In this document: positions 7,429 through 14,008 of the stretch, piece by piece | How positions within the stretch are numbered: position 1 is the first letter of the stretch | Layout: each line of letters begins with the position of its first letter | Assembly: GCA_001577215.1 (NCBI GenBank) | Contig: LSCC01000067.1 | Location: 1-14,008, forward strand | Direction of reading: 5' to 3' | Length of the DNA: 14,008 nucleotides | DNA from: Fidelibacterota bacterium TCS52 | GTDB lineage: Bacteria > Fidelibacterota > Fidelibacteria > Fidelibacterales > Fidelibacteraceae | The notes under the pieces: generated by a model | The model's input: only the letters and a program-made list of their open reading frames with translations | Told to the model about the DNA's origin: nothing | Databases searched by the model: none | Translations under genes and position numbers: made by a program

Positions 7429-9423
7429 CTATTCAGAAAATAAATTCTTGAACTCACTTTCATTTAAAATTTTGATATTTAGTTTTTTAGCTTTTTTTAA
7501 TTTTGTGCCGGAATTACTTCCAGCTATTAAATAATCGGTTTTTTTACTTACGGTATTTGTCGCTTTCCCACCGGCATTTTCTATCAGAGATTTTGCTTTA
7601 TCACGAGTATAATTTTCTAAAGTGCCTGTCAGAACGAATGTTTTATTTTTTAATTTTTGCAATTCGTTTTTTGAATTATCATAAGTCGGGTTAATTTCAT
7701 GTTGAAATAGTGAGTTAATTACTTTTATGTTTTTTTCTTCTTTTACAAATGTCAAAATACTTTCAGCAACAATCGGGCCGATATCTTCGATTTCAACCAA
7801 TTCATCTTGTTTTGCATTTAATAATGATTTAAAATTTCCATATTTTTTGGCTAATAATTTACTCGTATATTCACCAACATTTGGAATACCCAAGGCATAT
7901 ATTAATTTTTGAAGTGAAGTATTTTTTGACTTGTCAACTGATTTAATTAAATTCTGAGCAGATTTTTTCCCAAATCTTTCTAATTCTACCAGATCTTCTT
8001 CTTTTAGATCATATAATTCAGCTACATTTGAAATTAATTTCGCTTCAACAAGTAAGTTCATCGTTGCCTCTGCTCCGGCAATATCCATTGCTTTTTTTGA
8101 TACAAAATGTTCGATACTTTTTTTGAGTTGAGCTGGACATGAAATATTAGAACATTTTAATAAAGCACCATTTTCAATTTTAATAGCAGGGGAATTGCAA
8201 ACGGGACATTTTTTAGGTAATTTATAAGTTTTGGTATTATTCGTTCTTTTCTTTTTTATAACTTTTATAACTTTAGGTATGACATCACCGGCTCTTTCAA
8301 CAATGACAAAATCATTTATTCGAATATCTTTACGATCGATTTCATCTTGATTATGAAGAGTTACACGACTAATAGTTGCACCACTGATCTTGACTGGTTT
8401 TAAATTTGCAACAGGTGTGATAATACCTGTTCTGCCAACTTGTTCATCGATGCTGATAATTTGTGTGATCTCTTGTTTAGGTTTAAATTTACCCGCAATT
8501 GCCCAGCGAGGATTTCGAGTTCTTGTACCCAATTTATTTTGGTGATCGAGTGAATTAACTTTCAATACAATTCCGTCGATATCATAAGGAAGTGTATTTC
8601 TATCATTTTCCATTTTATTAAAATATTTGATCATTTCCTTTTCATCAGATAAAATTTTATTATATGGATTAGTTGGGAAACCCCATTTTTTTAATTGTTT
8701 TAGAAAATCCCAATGTGTTTCAAAATTATTGTCGGTTATTTCTCCAAATGCATATATGTAAATTTCAAGAGGTCGCTTTTCTGTGATTTTTGGATCTAAT
8801 TGTCTTAATGAACCGGCAGCTGCATTTCTAGGATTTGCAAATAATGGTTCATTTTTGTTTTCTCGATTCCTATTTAATTCCTGAAAATTTTCATTAGAAA
8901 TTATCACTTCACCTCTAACTTCTAAAATTTCAGGAATATTATCTCCCAATAATTTTAGTGGAATTTGACGAATGGTTCTTAAATTCTGAGTAATATTTTC
9001 TCCAATATAACCGTCTCCTCGCGTAGCACCTGCAGTAAAAATTCCATTTTCGTAGATCAATTCAACACCAATTCCATCTAATTTTGTTTCTCCAACAAAT
9101 TCAACATTATTCAATTTTAATAATTTTAGAATTCTGTGATAAAAATCCACAATTTCGTTCTGATCTTTTGCATTGGATAAACTTAGCATCGGTGTGCGAT
9201 GTTCAAGTGGTTTAAAAAATTTAAGTATAGGTGCTCCAACTCTTTGAGTAGGCGAATCGAGTGTTTTGAATTTCGGATATTTATTTTCTAAAGCTTCTAA
9301 TTCACGAAGCATTTCGTCATATTTAAAATCTGAAATGATTGGATCATTTAATATATAATAACGATAATTGTGACGATTTAATTCGTCTTTCAATTTTAAT
9401 ATTTTTCTCTTTATATTTTCCAT
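7429..9423 (-). CDS. ligA: NAD+-dependent DNA ligase
   Basis: LigA seals nicks in duplex DNA during replication and repair, using NAD+ to adenylate itself and then the 5' phosphate. At 664 residues it is full length. Domains in order: Ia with the YYxxxxPxxSDxxYD signature (22-36), including HRTPMLSLSN (75-84); nucleotidyltransferase with catalytic K114 in KLDG, TRGDG (134-138), EVRGEV (168-173), NPRNAAAGSLRQLD (197-210) and DIDGIVLKV (281-289); OB fold with QVGRTG (328-333) and ERAGDVIPKV (376-385); a four-cysteine zinc finger (C406, C409, C424, C429); helix-hairpin-helix repeats (about 440-560) with GIPNVGE; and a C-terminal BRCT domain (about 592-664). Small departures are Gly118 after KLDGI, where Ala is usual, and GKFKPKQEIT in place of the common YKFPAEE segment. 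It is head gene of the minus-strand pair, divergent from the permease. Confidence 0.98.
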   Translation of the reverse strand: MENIKRKILKLKDELNRHNYRYYILNDPIISDFKYDEMLRELEALENKYPKFKTLDSPTQRVGAPILKFFKPLEHRTPMLSLSNAKDQNEIVDFYHRILKLLKLNNVEFVGETKLDGIGVELIYENGIFTAGATRGDGYIGENITQNLRTIRQIPLKLLGDNIPEILEVRGEVIISNENFQELNRNRENKNEPLFANPRNAAAGSLRQLDPKITEKRPLEIYIYAFGEITDNNFETHWDFLKQLKKWGFPTNPYNKILSDEKEMIKYFNKMENDRNTLPYDIDGIVLKVNSLDHQNKLGTRTRNPRWAIAGKFKPKQEITQIISIDEQVGRTGIITPVANLKPVKISGATISRVTLHNQDEIDRKDIRINDFVIVERAGDVIPKVIKVIKKKRTNNTKTYKLPKKCPVCNSPAIKIENGALLKCSNISCPAQLKKSIEHFVSKKAMDIAGAEATMNLLVEAKLISNVAELYDLKEEDLVELERFGKKSAQNLIKSVDKSKNTSLQKLIYALGIPNVGEYTSKLLAKKYGNFKSLLNAKQDELVEIEDIGPIVAESILTFVKEEKNIKVINSLFQHEINPTYDNSKNELQKLKNKTFVLTGTLENYTRDKAKSLIENAGGKATNTVSKKTDYLIAGSNSGTKLKKAKKLNIKILNESEFKNLFSE

Positions 9424-9523
9424 TAAAATTATCTCAAATTTTATTATCTAAAAATAAAATATTTTACTATCTTTTAAAAGGAAAAACAATTAAAATATTT
9501 TAAGGGAAAATAATTAGTAGGTT
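9424..9523. promoter_or_regulatory. divergent promoter region with two identical 12-bp palindromes
   Basis: These 100 nt separate the starts of ligA (leftward) and the permease (rightward), so they must hold both promoters. The palindrome TAAAATATTTTA occurs twice, at 9455-9466 and 9491-9502, with starts 36 bp apart. This could be a paired operator or simply a product of the extreme A+T content. I could not fix convincing -35/-10 pairs for either gene. AAGGG at 9502-9506 is too far from the permease ATG to be a good ribosome-binding site; AGTAGG ends only 2 nt before it. Confidence 0.35.
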
Positions 9524-10420
9524 ATGGAAAATAAAAAAGCAATAATATATGCGGGAATTGCGGTTTTACTTTGGTCAACAGTTGCCACAGCTTTTAAAAT
9601 TGCATTAAGAAATTTACAACCTTTTGAATTAATGTTCTACTCTTCGGTATTTTCTACAATAATTTTATTTATAATAGTTATAATTAAACAACAACTCATC
9701 AACTTTAAATATTTAAAAATAAAAGATTTTTTACTATTTGCCTTTTTAGGTTTATTGGTACCATTTGGTTATTATAGTATATTATTTATGGCTTATGATC
9801 TATTGCCGGCTCAAATTGCTCAAGCAATAAATTTCACTTGGCCAATTGCAATAGTAATACTAAGTGTAATAATTAAAAAAGAGAAACTTTCAATTTTAAA
9901 ATTTTCTGCAATTTTTATCAGTTTCATCGGGGCTTATATTGTAATAAGTGGAGGAAATTTTAATAATATAATTAACTTTAATATTCAGGGAGTTATCTAT
10001 GCTTTTTTAAGTGTATTTATTTGGGCTGTTTATTGGATTATAAATAGAGAAATAAATTATGATATGAGTATTGCTTTATTCCTCATCTTTTTATTTGGAA
10101 GTATTTATGCATTAATAACAAATGTTATGTTTTATTCAATAGCTATTCCCACAATTACAGAATTAATTCCTGCTTTATATGTAGGATTATTTGAAATGAG
10201 CATTACATTTTTCGTTTGGCTTATTGCATTAAAATCAGCAAAATCTACTGCAATAGTAAATAATATAATTTACTTGACACCATTTATTTCATTGTTAATT
10301 ATTAACTATATACTAAAAGAAACTATTAAAAATTCAACTATAATTGGATTGTTTTTAATAGTTTCTGGAATTGTATTACAACTAATATTAAAAAATAAAA
10401 ATTCGTTAATAAAAAATTAG
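9524..10420 (+). CDS. EamA/DMT-family permease, ten transmembrane helices
   Basis: A 298-residue inner-membrane protein built as two EamA repeats of five helices each, the usual DMT-superfamily architecture and length. Hydrophobic segments fall at about 6-26, 35-54, 69-90, 96-116, 124-142, 155-173, 182-203, 212-235, 241-262 and 271-289. Typical EamA words are the opening LLWSTVATAFKIAL (15-28), the end of the first repeat GAYIVISGG (136-144), and the second-repeat segment LTPFISLLI (251-259) followed by a Lys-Glu pair and a final GLFLIVSGIVL (275-285). Members export or import small metabolites such as amino acids, but specificity cannot be inferred. It stands alone on the plus strand: divergent from ligA, and converging with the coiled-coil protein gene 30 nt beyond its stop. 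Confidence 0.9.
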   Translation: MENKKAIIYAGIAVLLWSTVATAFKIALRNLQPFELMFYSSVFSTIILFIIVIIKQQLINFKYLKIKDFLLFAFLGLLVPFGYYSILFMAYDLLPAQIAQAINFTWPIAIVILSVIIKKEKLSILKFSAIFISFIGAYIVISGGNFNNIINFNIQGVIYAFLSVFIWAVYWIINREINYDMSIALFLIFLFGSIYALITNVMFYSIAIPTITELIPALYVGLFEMSITFFVWLIALKSAKSTAIVNNIIYLTPFISLLIINYILKETIKNSTIIGLFLIVSGIVLQLILKNKNSLIKN

Positions 10421-10444
10421 ATGTAATTATTAAAATTAATTATT

Positions 10445-10479
10445 AAGAGATTAAAAAAGACCTTTTTTCTCTTTTTTTT
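10445..10479 (+). terminator. possible intrinsic terminator of the permease gene
   Basis: Just after the permease stop, AAGAG (10445-10449) and six A (10453-10458) can pair with six T (10463-10468) and CTCTT (10469-10473). This leaves a 4-nt loop (GACC) and a 3-nt bulge on the left arm, and is followed by a run of six T. It overlaps the end of the opposing gene, whose Lys-rich tail also explains the A/T runs, so the call is tentative. Confidence 0.35.
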
Positions 10480-10972
10480 CATCTCCAGTTAACAATTCAA
10501 TTTTGTCTAATCTTTTTTCAACGCTTTTAATATCTCTTATAATTTTTTGAACTTTGGTTGTAGTCGCAATATTATTTTGACTAACTGTAGTTCGTAAATT
10601 TTGGATTGTCTTTTTTAGGGCTTTAATTTGTGTATTTACACTGCGATTATTTGCATCAACAATTGCTCCTAATGAATCAATCTTGGTATTAATTGTAAAT
10701 AGATCTTCTGCATGTTTATCTTTAAAATCATCCAGATCTTGGAATAATTGAGTGATGTTGTCTTTATTTGTTTGTACATGTTTAGCACGCCCAATAAATT
10801 TCATATCTAAAATATGCAGTGTTTTTGTAAATGATTGATATTTCCCTTCAATGGCTTCAGCTCTACTATTCATATCCATCATTCTTGTGTCAAATGTTGT
10901 TTGGTACCAATACATTGCACCTAAAGCAACAAAAATCGCAACTACTAATACTGACATTAAAAAATTCTTCAT
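10451..10972 (-). CDS. membrane-anchored coiled-coil protein of unknown function
   Basis: I do not recognise this 173-residue protein. It has a single N-terminal hydrophobic helix (about 4-23) after MKN, so it should be a membrane anchor or uncleaved signal, leaving most of the chain outside the cytoplasm. The rest (about 35-160) is rich in Lys, Asp, Asn, Gln and Thr with regularly spaced Ile/Leu and no prolines. Examples are the stretches around ITQLFQDLDD (73-82), INTKIDSLGAIV (94-105) and IRDIKSVEKRLDKIELL (145-161), consistent with a long coiled coil. There are no cysteines. The tail (KKEKKGLF) is basic. It follows uvrB on the same strand by 86 nt but has its own strong ribosome-binding site. 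A hairpin at the uvrB stop lies between them, so linkage to uvrB is uncertain. Confidence 0.8.
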   Translation of the reverse strand: MKNFLMSVLVVAIFVALGAMYWYQTTFDTRMMDMNSRAEAIEGKYQSFTKTLHILDMKFIGRAKHVQTNKDNITQLFQDLDDFKDKHAEDLFTINTKIDSLGAIVDANNRSVNTQIKALKKTIQNLRTTVSQNNIATTTKVQKIIRDIKSVEKRLDKIELLTGDEKKEKKGLF

Positions 10973-10978
10973 TATTTT

Positions 10979-10983
10979 CTCCT
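10979..10983 (-). promoter_or_regulatory. strong Shine-Dalgarno site of the coiled-coil protein gene
   Basis: On the minus strand the sequence reads AGGAG with a 6-nt A/T spacer before the ATG at 10972. It is the most canonical ribosome-binding site in the window; most neighbours have weaker purine runs or none. It fixes the start and suggests efficient translation of this small envelope protein. Confidence 0.7.
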
Positions 10984-11039
10984 AAATTTTAATCTTTCCA
11001 TTTCAATGATTTAAATTAGAAAAATATTTATTAAAATGC

Positions 11040-11079
11040 AATAAAGAATTAAAAAAAATTATTTTTTTAATTCTTTATT
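11040..11079 (-). terminator. 18-bp perfect hairpin spanning the uvrB stop codon
   Basis: Positions 11040-11057 are the exact reverse complement of 11062-11079, leaving a 4-nt loop (11058-11061) that contains most of the uvrB TAA. The stem is nearly all A-T with one G-C pair. On the minus strand a T-rich but interrupted stretch follows. It could end or attenuate uvrB transcription, or protect the 3' end. The left arm on the minus strand encodes the last uvrB residues NKELKK, so chance in Lys/Asn-rich coding sequence is part of the explanation. Confidence 0.45.
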
Positions 11080-13059
11080 TAAAATTTTGATTCTATCCCT
11101 AATTTTTGCCGCTGTTTCAAATTGCAGATTTTCCGCGGATCTTTTCATTTCAATTGTCAATTCATCAATCAAATTTATGATTTCTAATTTTGATTTGTGT
11201 TTATATTCTTTTTTATTTTCATCTTCCTTTTTGGTTGAATATTTTTCATTAATATCAGCCACTGAAGTTGAGCTTTTGATTTCATCCAATGATTTATATA
11301 TTGTTTTCGGCTTGAGATTGTGTCTTTCATTATATTTTTGTTGTATCTTTCTTCTGCGATTTGTTTCATCCATTACTGTTTTCATTGATTTTGTCATTTT
11401 GTTTGCATAAAAGATAACCTTACCATTTACATTTCGAGAAGCTCTTCCTGATACTTGAAATAGTGAGCGTTCTGATCGTAGAAATCCCTCTTTATCGGCG
11501 TCTAAAATTGCAACTAATGAAACCTCTGGTAGATCCAATCCCTCACGAAGCAAATTAATTCCGACAATTACATCATAAGTGCCGATACGAAGATCTCTTA
11601 ATATGGAAATCCTTTCCAAGGTATTTATCTCAGAATGTAAATAATGAACTTTTATTTGGAGATTTTTAAGATAATCAGCAAGATCCTCAGCCATTTTCTT
11701 TGTCAAAGTTGTAACTAATACTCTCTCTTTCTTTTTTACTCTTATACGAATTTCTTCCAATAAGTCATCAACTTGGTTGTCGGACTTTCTGTGAATTATT
11801 TCAGGGTCAAGCAGACCGGTTGGACGAATTATTTGTTCGACCATGACACCATCTGATTTTTCTAATTCATAATCTGCCGGTGTTGCAGAAACAAAAATTG
11901 TATTTTGCAATGAATTCTCGAACTCATCAAATTTTAATGGTCTATTATCGAATGCACTTTTTAAACGAAAACCATATTCAATAAGAACTTTTTTTCTCGC
12001 TCGATCACCATTATACATTGCCCTTACTTGCGGAATAGTTGCATGTGATTCATCAACAAATATATTAAAATCTTTAGGAAAATAATTGAACAGGGTGAAA
12101 GGTCGCTCACCGGGTTTACGAAATGTCAAATGACGACTATAATTTTCGATTCCGGGACAATAACCAATTTCTCTTATCATTTCCATATCGTAATTAACTC
12201 TTTGTTCTATTCGCTGTGCTTCCAAAAGTTTATCTGCTTTTCTTAATTCGGTTGCTCTTTCTTTCATTTCTTCGAGAATATTTTTTATTGCTAATTCTAA
12301 CTTTTCTTCATTTGTAATGAAATGTCTTGCGGGATATATCGTAGTATAGTCAAGATCTTCAATTACATTTCCTGTTAACGGATCTATTTCGGAAATATTT
12401 TCAAGTTCATCTCCCCAAAATTCTAAACGAATGGCATTGGTCGAATAAGCCGGAAATATTTCAACAGAATTTCCCCTGACTCTAAAATTTCCTCGTGTAA
12501 AACTGATATCATTCCTTAAATAATGAATAAAGATAAATTTTTCAAATAATTCTTTTCTTAAATAACTTTCGCCTTTTTTTAAGATGACTATTTGTTCTTT
12601 ATAATCTTCAGGAGATCCCAGACCGAAAATGCAAGAGACAGAAGCAACAATAATCACATCTTTTCTTGCCAATAATGAACTTGTTGTTTTTAGACGAAGT
12701 TTATCTATCTCTTCGTTGATATCGGCATCTTTTTCAATGTATGTATCAGAAACCGGCATATATGCTTCAGGTTGATAATAGTCATAATAACTGACAAAAT
12801 AATTGACTGAATTGTTTGGAAAAAACGACTTGAATTCGCCATATAATTGTGCGGCTAATGTCTTGTTATGTGATAATATTAAAGTCGGTTTCTGAATTTT
12901 TTCTATTACTTTTGCCATTGTATATGTTTTGCCACTGCCGGTAATTCCAAGCAATGTTTGAAAACGAGTATTATTTTTTAATCCATCTGAAAGTGATTTT
13001 ATTGCTTCCGGCTGATCACCGGTTGGTTGAAAATTTGATACTACTTTGAATTTTGGCAT
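11059..13059 (-). CDS. uvrB: UvrABC excinuclease subunit B
   Basis: UvrB is the damage-verifying helicase-like subunit of nucleotide excision repair: loaded by UvrA, it then recruits UvrC for incision. The 666-residue length is normal. Visible parts: Walker A GITGSGKT (38-45); the damage-probing beta-hairpin region with YYDYYQPEAY (91-100); SSLLARKDVIIVASVSCI (127-144); Walker B-like DESHATIPQV (336-345); SATP (391-394); VGINLLREGLDLPEVSLVAI (499-518); motif VI Q535 with GRASR (538-542); and a C-terminal UVR domain (about 626-661) that contacts UvrC. Motif VI reads LFQVSGRASRN where LIQTIGRAARN is nearly universal; the catalytic Gln and Arg are kept. It lies 20 nt downstream of the RNase H-type gene on the same strand, so both probably use the promoter near 13800. 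Confidence 0.98.
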   Translation of the reverse strand: MPKFKVVSNFQPTGDQPEAIKSLSDGLKNNTRFQTLLGITGSGKTYTMAKVIEKIQKPTLILSHNKTLAAQLYGEFKSFFPNNSVNYFVSYYDYYQPEAYMPVSDTYIEKDADINEEIDKLRLKTTSSLLARKDVIIVASVSCIFGLGSPEDYKEQIVILKKGESYLRKELFEKFIFIHYLRNDISFTRGNFRVRGNSVEIFPAYSTNAIRLEFWGDELENISEIDPLTGNVIEDLDYTTIYPARHFITNEEKLELAIKNILEEMKERATELRKADKLLEAQRIEQRVNYDMEMIREIGYCPGIENYSRHLTFRKPGERPFTLFNYFPKDFNIFVDESHATIPQVRAMYNGDRARKKVLIEYGFRLKSAFDNRPLKFDEFENSLQNTIFVSATPADYELEKSDGVMVEQIIRPTGLLDPEIIHRKSDNQVDDLLEEIRIRVKKKERVLVTTLTKKMAEDLADYLKNLQIKVHYLHSEINTLERISILRDLRIGTYDVIVGINLLREGLDLPEVSLVAILDADKEGFLRSERSLFQVSGRASRNVNGKVIFYANKMTKSMKTVMDETNRRRKIQQKYNERHNLKPKTIYKSLDEIKSSTSVADINEKYSTKKEDENKKEYKHKSKLEIINLIDELTIEMKRSAENLQFETAAKIRDRIKILNKELKK

Positions 13060-13079
13060 TTTGTTTAAATGTATTTAAT

Positions 13080-13775
13080 TTATTTTTTTAATATTTCATC
13101 TTTTGCTAATTGATCGACATATTCGTTCCATTTATCGCCGGAATGGCTCTTTATTTTGACCCATTTTATGTTTACTTTTATTTTATTCATATAATTTTTA
13201 TATGAATGGGTAAATGAATTATTTGTTTTCCATTTACCGGTAGCCCATTTTTCGATACCGGTATAATCATAGTAAATAATTGCATTGTTTAATTTATTTT
13301 TTTTGCACCATTCAATGGCGGTTTTCACGGCGTAGAGTTCACCACCAATTTGACGATATTTATGATATTTTTTAGCTAATTTTCCCGATTCTTCGTGAAT
13401 GTTTTTTCCATTTTGTATGACAACTGCAGCATAAGAAGTGGTATTTTTAAAAAACGAACCATCAATATATATGTGAGGAGTATTTGAATTACTAATTTTA
13501 ATTTTAGTTTTTTCTTTTTTTTCGTTCCAAAGTTCTTCTATTTCTTCTTTAAAATTTTCTGTTTGAATTTCATTTGTAACCAATTTATATGAATTCTTTT
13601 TTGGGCTGTAATAAATGCTTGCTTTACCTAAATATTTTTCTTTGTAGAAAATTACTAGTTTAACTAAATAGTCACGATATGAATCAAGATCTATCTTCGA
13701 ATTGAATCCTTTTTGGTTCAATAGTTTAACAAATTGTTTCGCTTTTTTTTGTGTCTCTTTTTTATGTAATGGCAT
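13080..13775 (-). CDS. RNase HI-type ribonuclease with unrecognised N-terminal domain
   Basis: The C-terminal part (about 100-229) is a type 1 RNase H that would cleave RNA in RNA:DNA hybrids. The catalytic set is complete: D105 in YIDGSFF, E146 in GGELYAV, D170 in YYDYTGIEKW, and D221 in EYVDQLAK, with the conserved His211 in KSHSGDKWNEY. YDYxGIExWAxGxWK resembles the form seen in anaerobes' RNase HI proteins. The first 95 residues are not the viroplasmin-type hybrid-binding module found on some RNases HI. They contain a basic helix (5-22), then KIDLDSYRDYLVKLVIFY (27-44) and a beta-like GKASIYYSPKKNSYKL (50-65); a small nucleic-acid-binding domain is a guess. At 231 residues it is longer than E. 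coli RnhA (155). It heads the uvrB gene group, with weak ribosome-binding sequence. Confidence 0.85.
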   Translation of the reverse strand: MPLHKKETQKKAKQFVKLLNQKGFNSKIDLDSYRDYLVKLVIFYKEKYLGKASIYYSPKKNSYKLVTNEIQTENFKEEIEELWNEKKEKTKIKISNSNTPHIYIDGSFFKNTTSYAAVVIQNGKNIHEESGKLAKKYHKYRQIGGELYAVKTAIEWCKKNKLNNAIIYYDYTGIEKWATGKWKTNNSFTHSYKNYMNKIKVNIKWVKIKSHSGDKWNEYVDQLAKDEILKK

Positions 13776-13799
13776 AATTTTTCTTTTATTTGTTTACTA

Positions 13800-13828
13800 A
13801 ATATAACTTAATTATTGTTAAGAGACAA
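13800..13828 (-). promoter_or_regulatory. sigma70-type promoter for the RNase H-uvrB genes
   Basis: On the minus strand, -35 TTGTCT (13823-13828) and -10 TATATT (13800-13805) are separated by exactly 17 nt. The -10 box matches five of six consensus positions and the -35 four of six. The ATG at 13775 would follow a leader of only about 20 nt. The spacer contains a 5-bp inverted repeat, CTTAA and TTAAG with a 6-nt centre, which might bind a regulator but could be chance. Confidence 0.5.
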
Positions 13829-13856
13829 AAAGTATTTTGAGTTTTTTTATTAAGAT

Positions 13857-13890
13857 TAACCACAAGGAACACAGAAAAAATTGTGAAAAT
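13857..13890. repeat. decayed AACCACAAGGAACACAG intergenic repeat
   Basis: AACCACAAGGAACACAG (13858-13874) followed by an A-run and TTGTGAAAAT looks like a degenerate member of the same widespread intergenic family as the CTTTGCG string near 6753-6795. CACAA (13861-13865) and TTGTG (13881-13885) form a short inverted repeat. No coding potential is present. Family membership rests on recognition of the wording, not on an alignment. Confidence 0.4.
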
Positions 13891-13894
13891 TTGT

Positions 13895-13933
13895 AACGAG
13901 CACTCCAATGCGACCAGGCGGTTAATGCACCCC
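13895..13933. other. GC-rich island, possible structured RNA or repeat core
   Basis: These 39 nt contain 23 G or C (59%), about twice the level of the surrounding DNA, and lie in no open reading frame of useful size. In AT-rich genomes such islands often mark structured RNAs or inserted repeat elements. No riboswitch, SRP RNA, 6S or tmRNA signature is recognised. It sits about 27 nt upstream of a plus-strand terminator. Confidence 0.35.
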
Positions 13934-13959
13934 ATAATATTCACTTGTTATTTTTTATT

Positions 13960-13983
13960 ATTCTCTTTCAGAGAATTTTTTTT
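13960..13983 (+). terminator. intrinsic terminator, plus strand, with no upstream gene
   Basis: ATTCTCT (13960-13966) and AGAGAAT (13970-13976) form a perfect 7-bp stem with a TTC loop, followed directly by an eight-T tract (13976-13983, including the last stem base). The T-tract exists only on the plus strand. No plus-strand gene lies within about 3.5 kb to the left, so it must serve a short untranslated RNA, a leader of a gene beyond the window, or antisense transcripts. Confidence 0.65.
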
Positions 13984-14008
13984 GAGTGTGCTTTTATTTC
14001 ACAGGGCG

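Noticed and set aside
11087..11410. 107-codon plus-strand open frame opposite the end of uvrB
   Set aside because: Antisense to a certain gene, with a composition explained by the uvrB coding strand and no ribosome-binding site or recognisable domain.
1..14008. CRISPR arrays, insertion sequences, phage genes, toxin-antitoxin pairs or tRNAs
   Set aside because: Looked for on both strands; no regularly spaced repeats, transposase motifs, small paired genes or tRNA-like clover-leaf sequences were seen.

Overview
This is a compact, AT-rich bacterial segment (roughly 30% G+C by eye). It carries eleven protein-coding genes and no rRNA, tRNA, CRISPR array, transposase or phage gene. It uses the standard code, with TAA, TAG and TGA all as stops. 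The gene set is mostly core metabolism and DNA repair: a bacterial-type NAD+-dependent DNA ligase, UvrB, the first enzyme of the MEP isoprenoid route, NifU/NifS iron-sulfur assembly and an iron-dependent alcohol dehydrogenase. This suits an anaerobic or fermentative bacterium. Low G+C, little Shine-Dalgarno signal at several genes and decayed 'CTTTGCG / AACCACAAGGA' intergenic repeats would fit an uncultured FCB-type lineage such as Cloacimonadota. That placement is a low-confidence impression, not a sequence match.

Layout. (1) 196-6655, plus strand: a tight run of six genes, dxs, a PHP-domain phosphoesterase/nuclease, an Fe-alcohol dehydrogenase, nifU, nifS and an exported alpha/beta hydrolase. 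Gaps among the first five genes are 1 to 16 nt, so they look like one operon. The hydrolase follows 36 nt later and may be its last gene. (2) 6656-6827: a short convergent intergenic region with decayed repeats. (3) 6828-9423, minus strand: ligA followed 37 nt later by a shortened YgjP-type zinc metallopeptidase. (4) 9424-9523: a 100-nt divergent promoter region with two identical 12-bp palindromes. (5) 9524-10420, plus strand: a ten-helix EamA/DMT permease. (6) 10451-13775, minus strand: an RNase HI-type protein with an extra N-terminal domain, then uvrB, then a membrane-anchored coiled-coil protein, with a good sigma70-type promoter at the head. (7) 13776-14008: intergenic, with that promoter, a decayed repeat, a sharply GC-rich 39-nt island and a textbook plus-strand terminator.

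How the genes fit together. NifS takes sulfur from cysteine and passes it to NifU, which builds Fe-S clusters. The late MEP enzymes IspG and IspH need Fe-S clusters, so placing dxs with nifU/nifS makes biochemical sense. LigA and UvrB act in DNA repair, and RNase HI removes RNA from RNA:DNA hybrids, so the two minus-strand groups share a genome-maintenance theme.

I found no convincing undescribed multi-gene system. The best leads are the GC-rich island with its orphan terminator at the right edge, the unrecognised N-terminal domain of the RNase H protein, the shortened YgjP protease, and a few active-site substitutions in otherwise standard enzymes.
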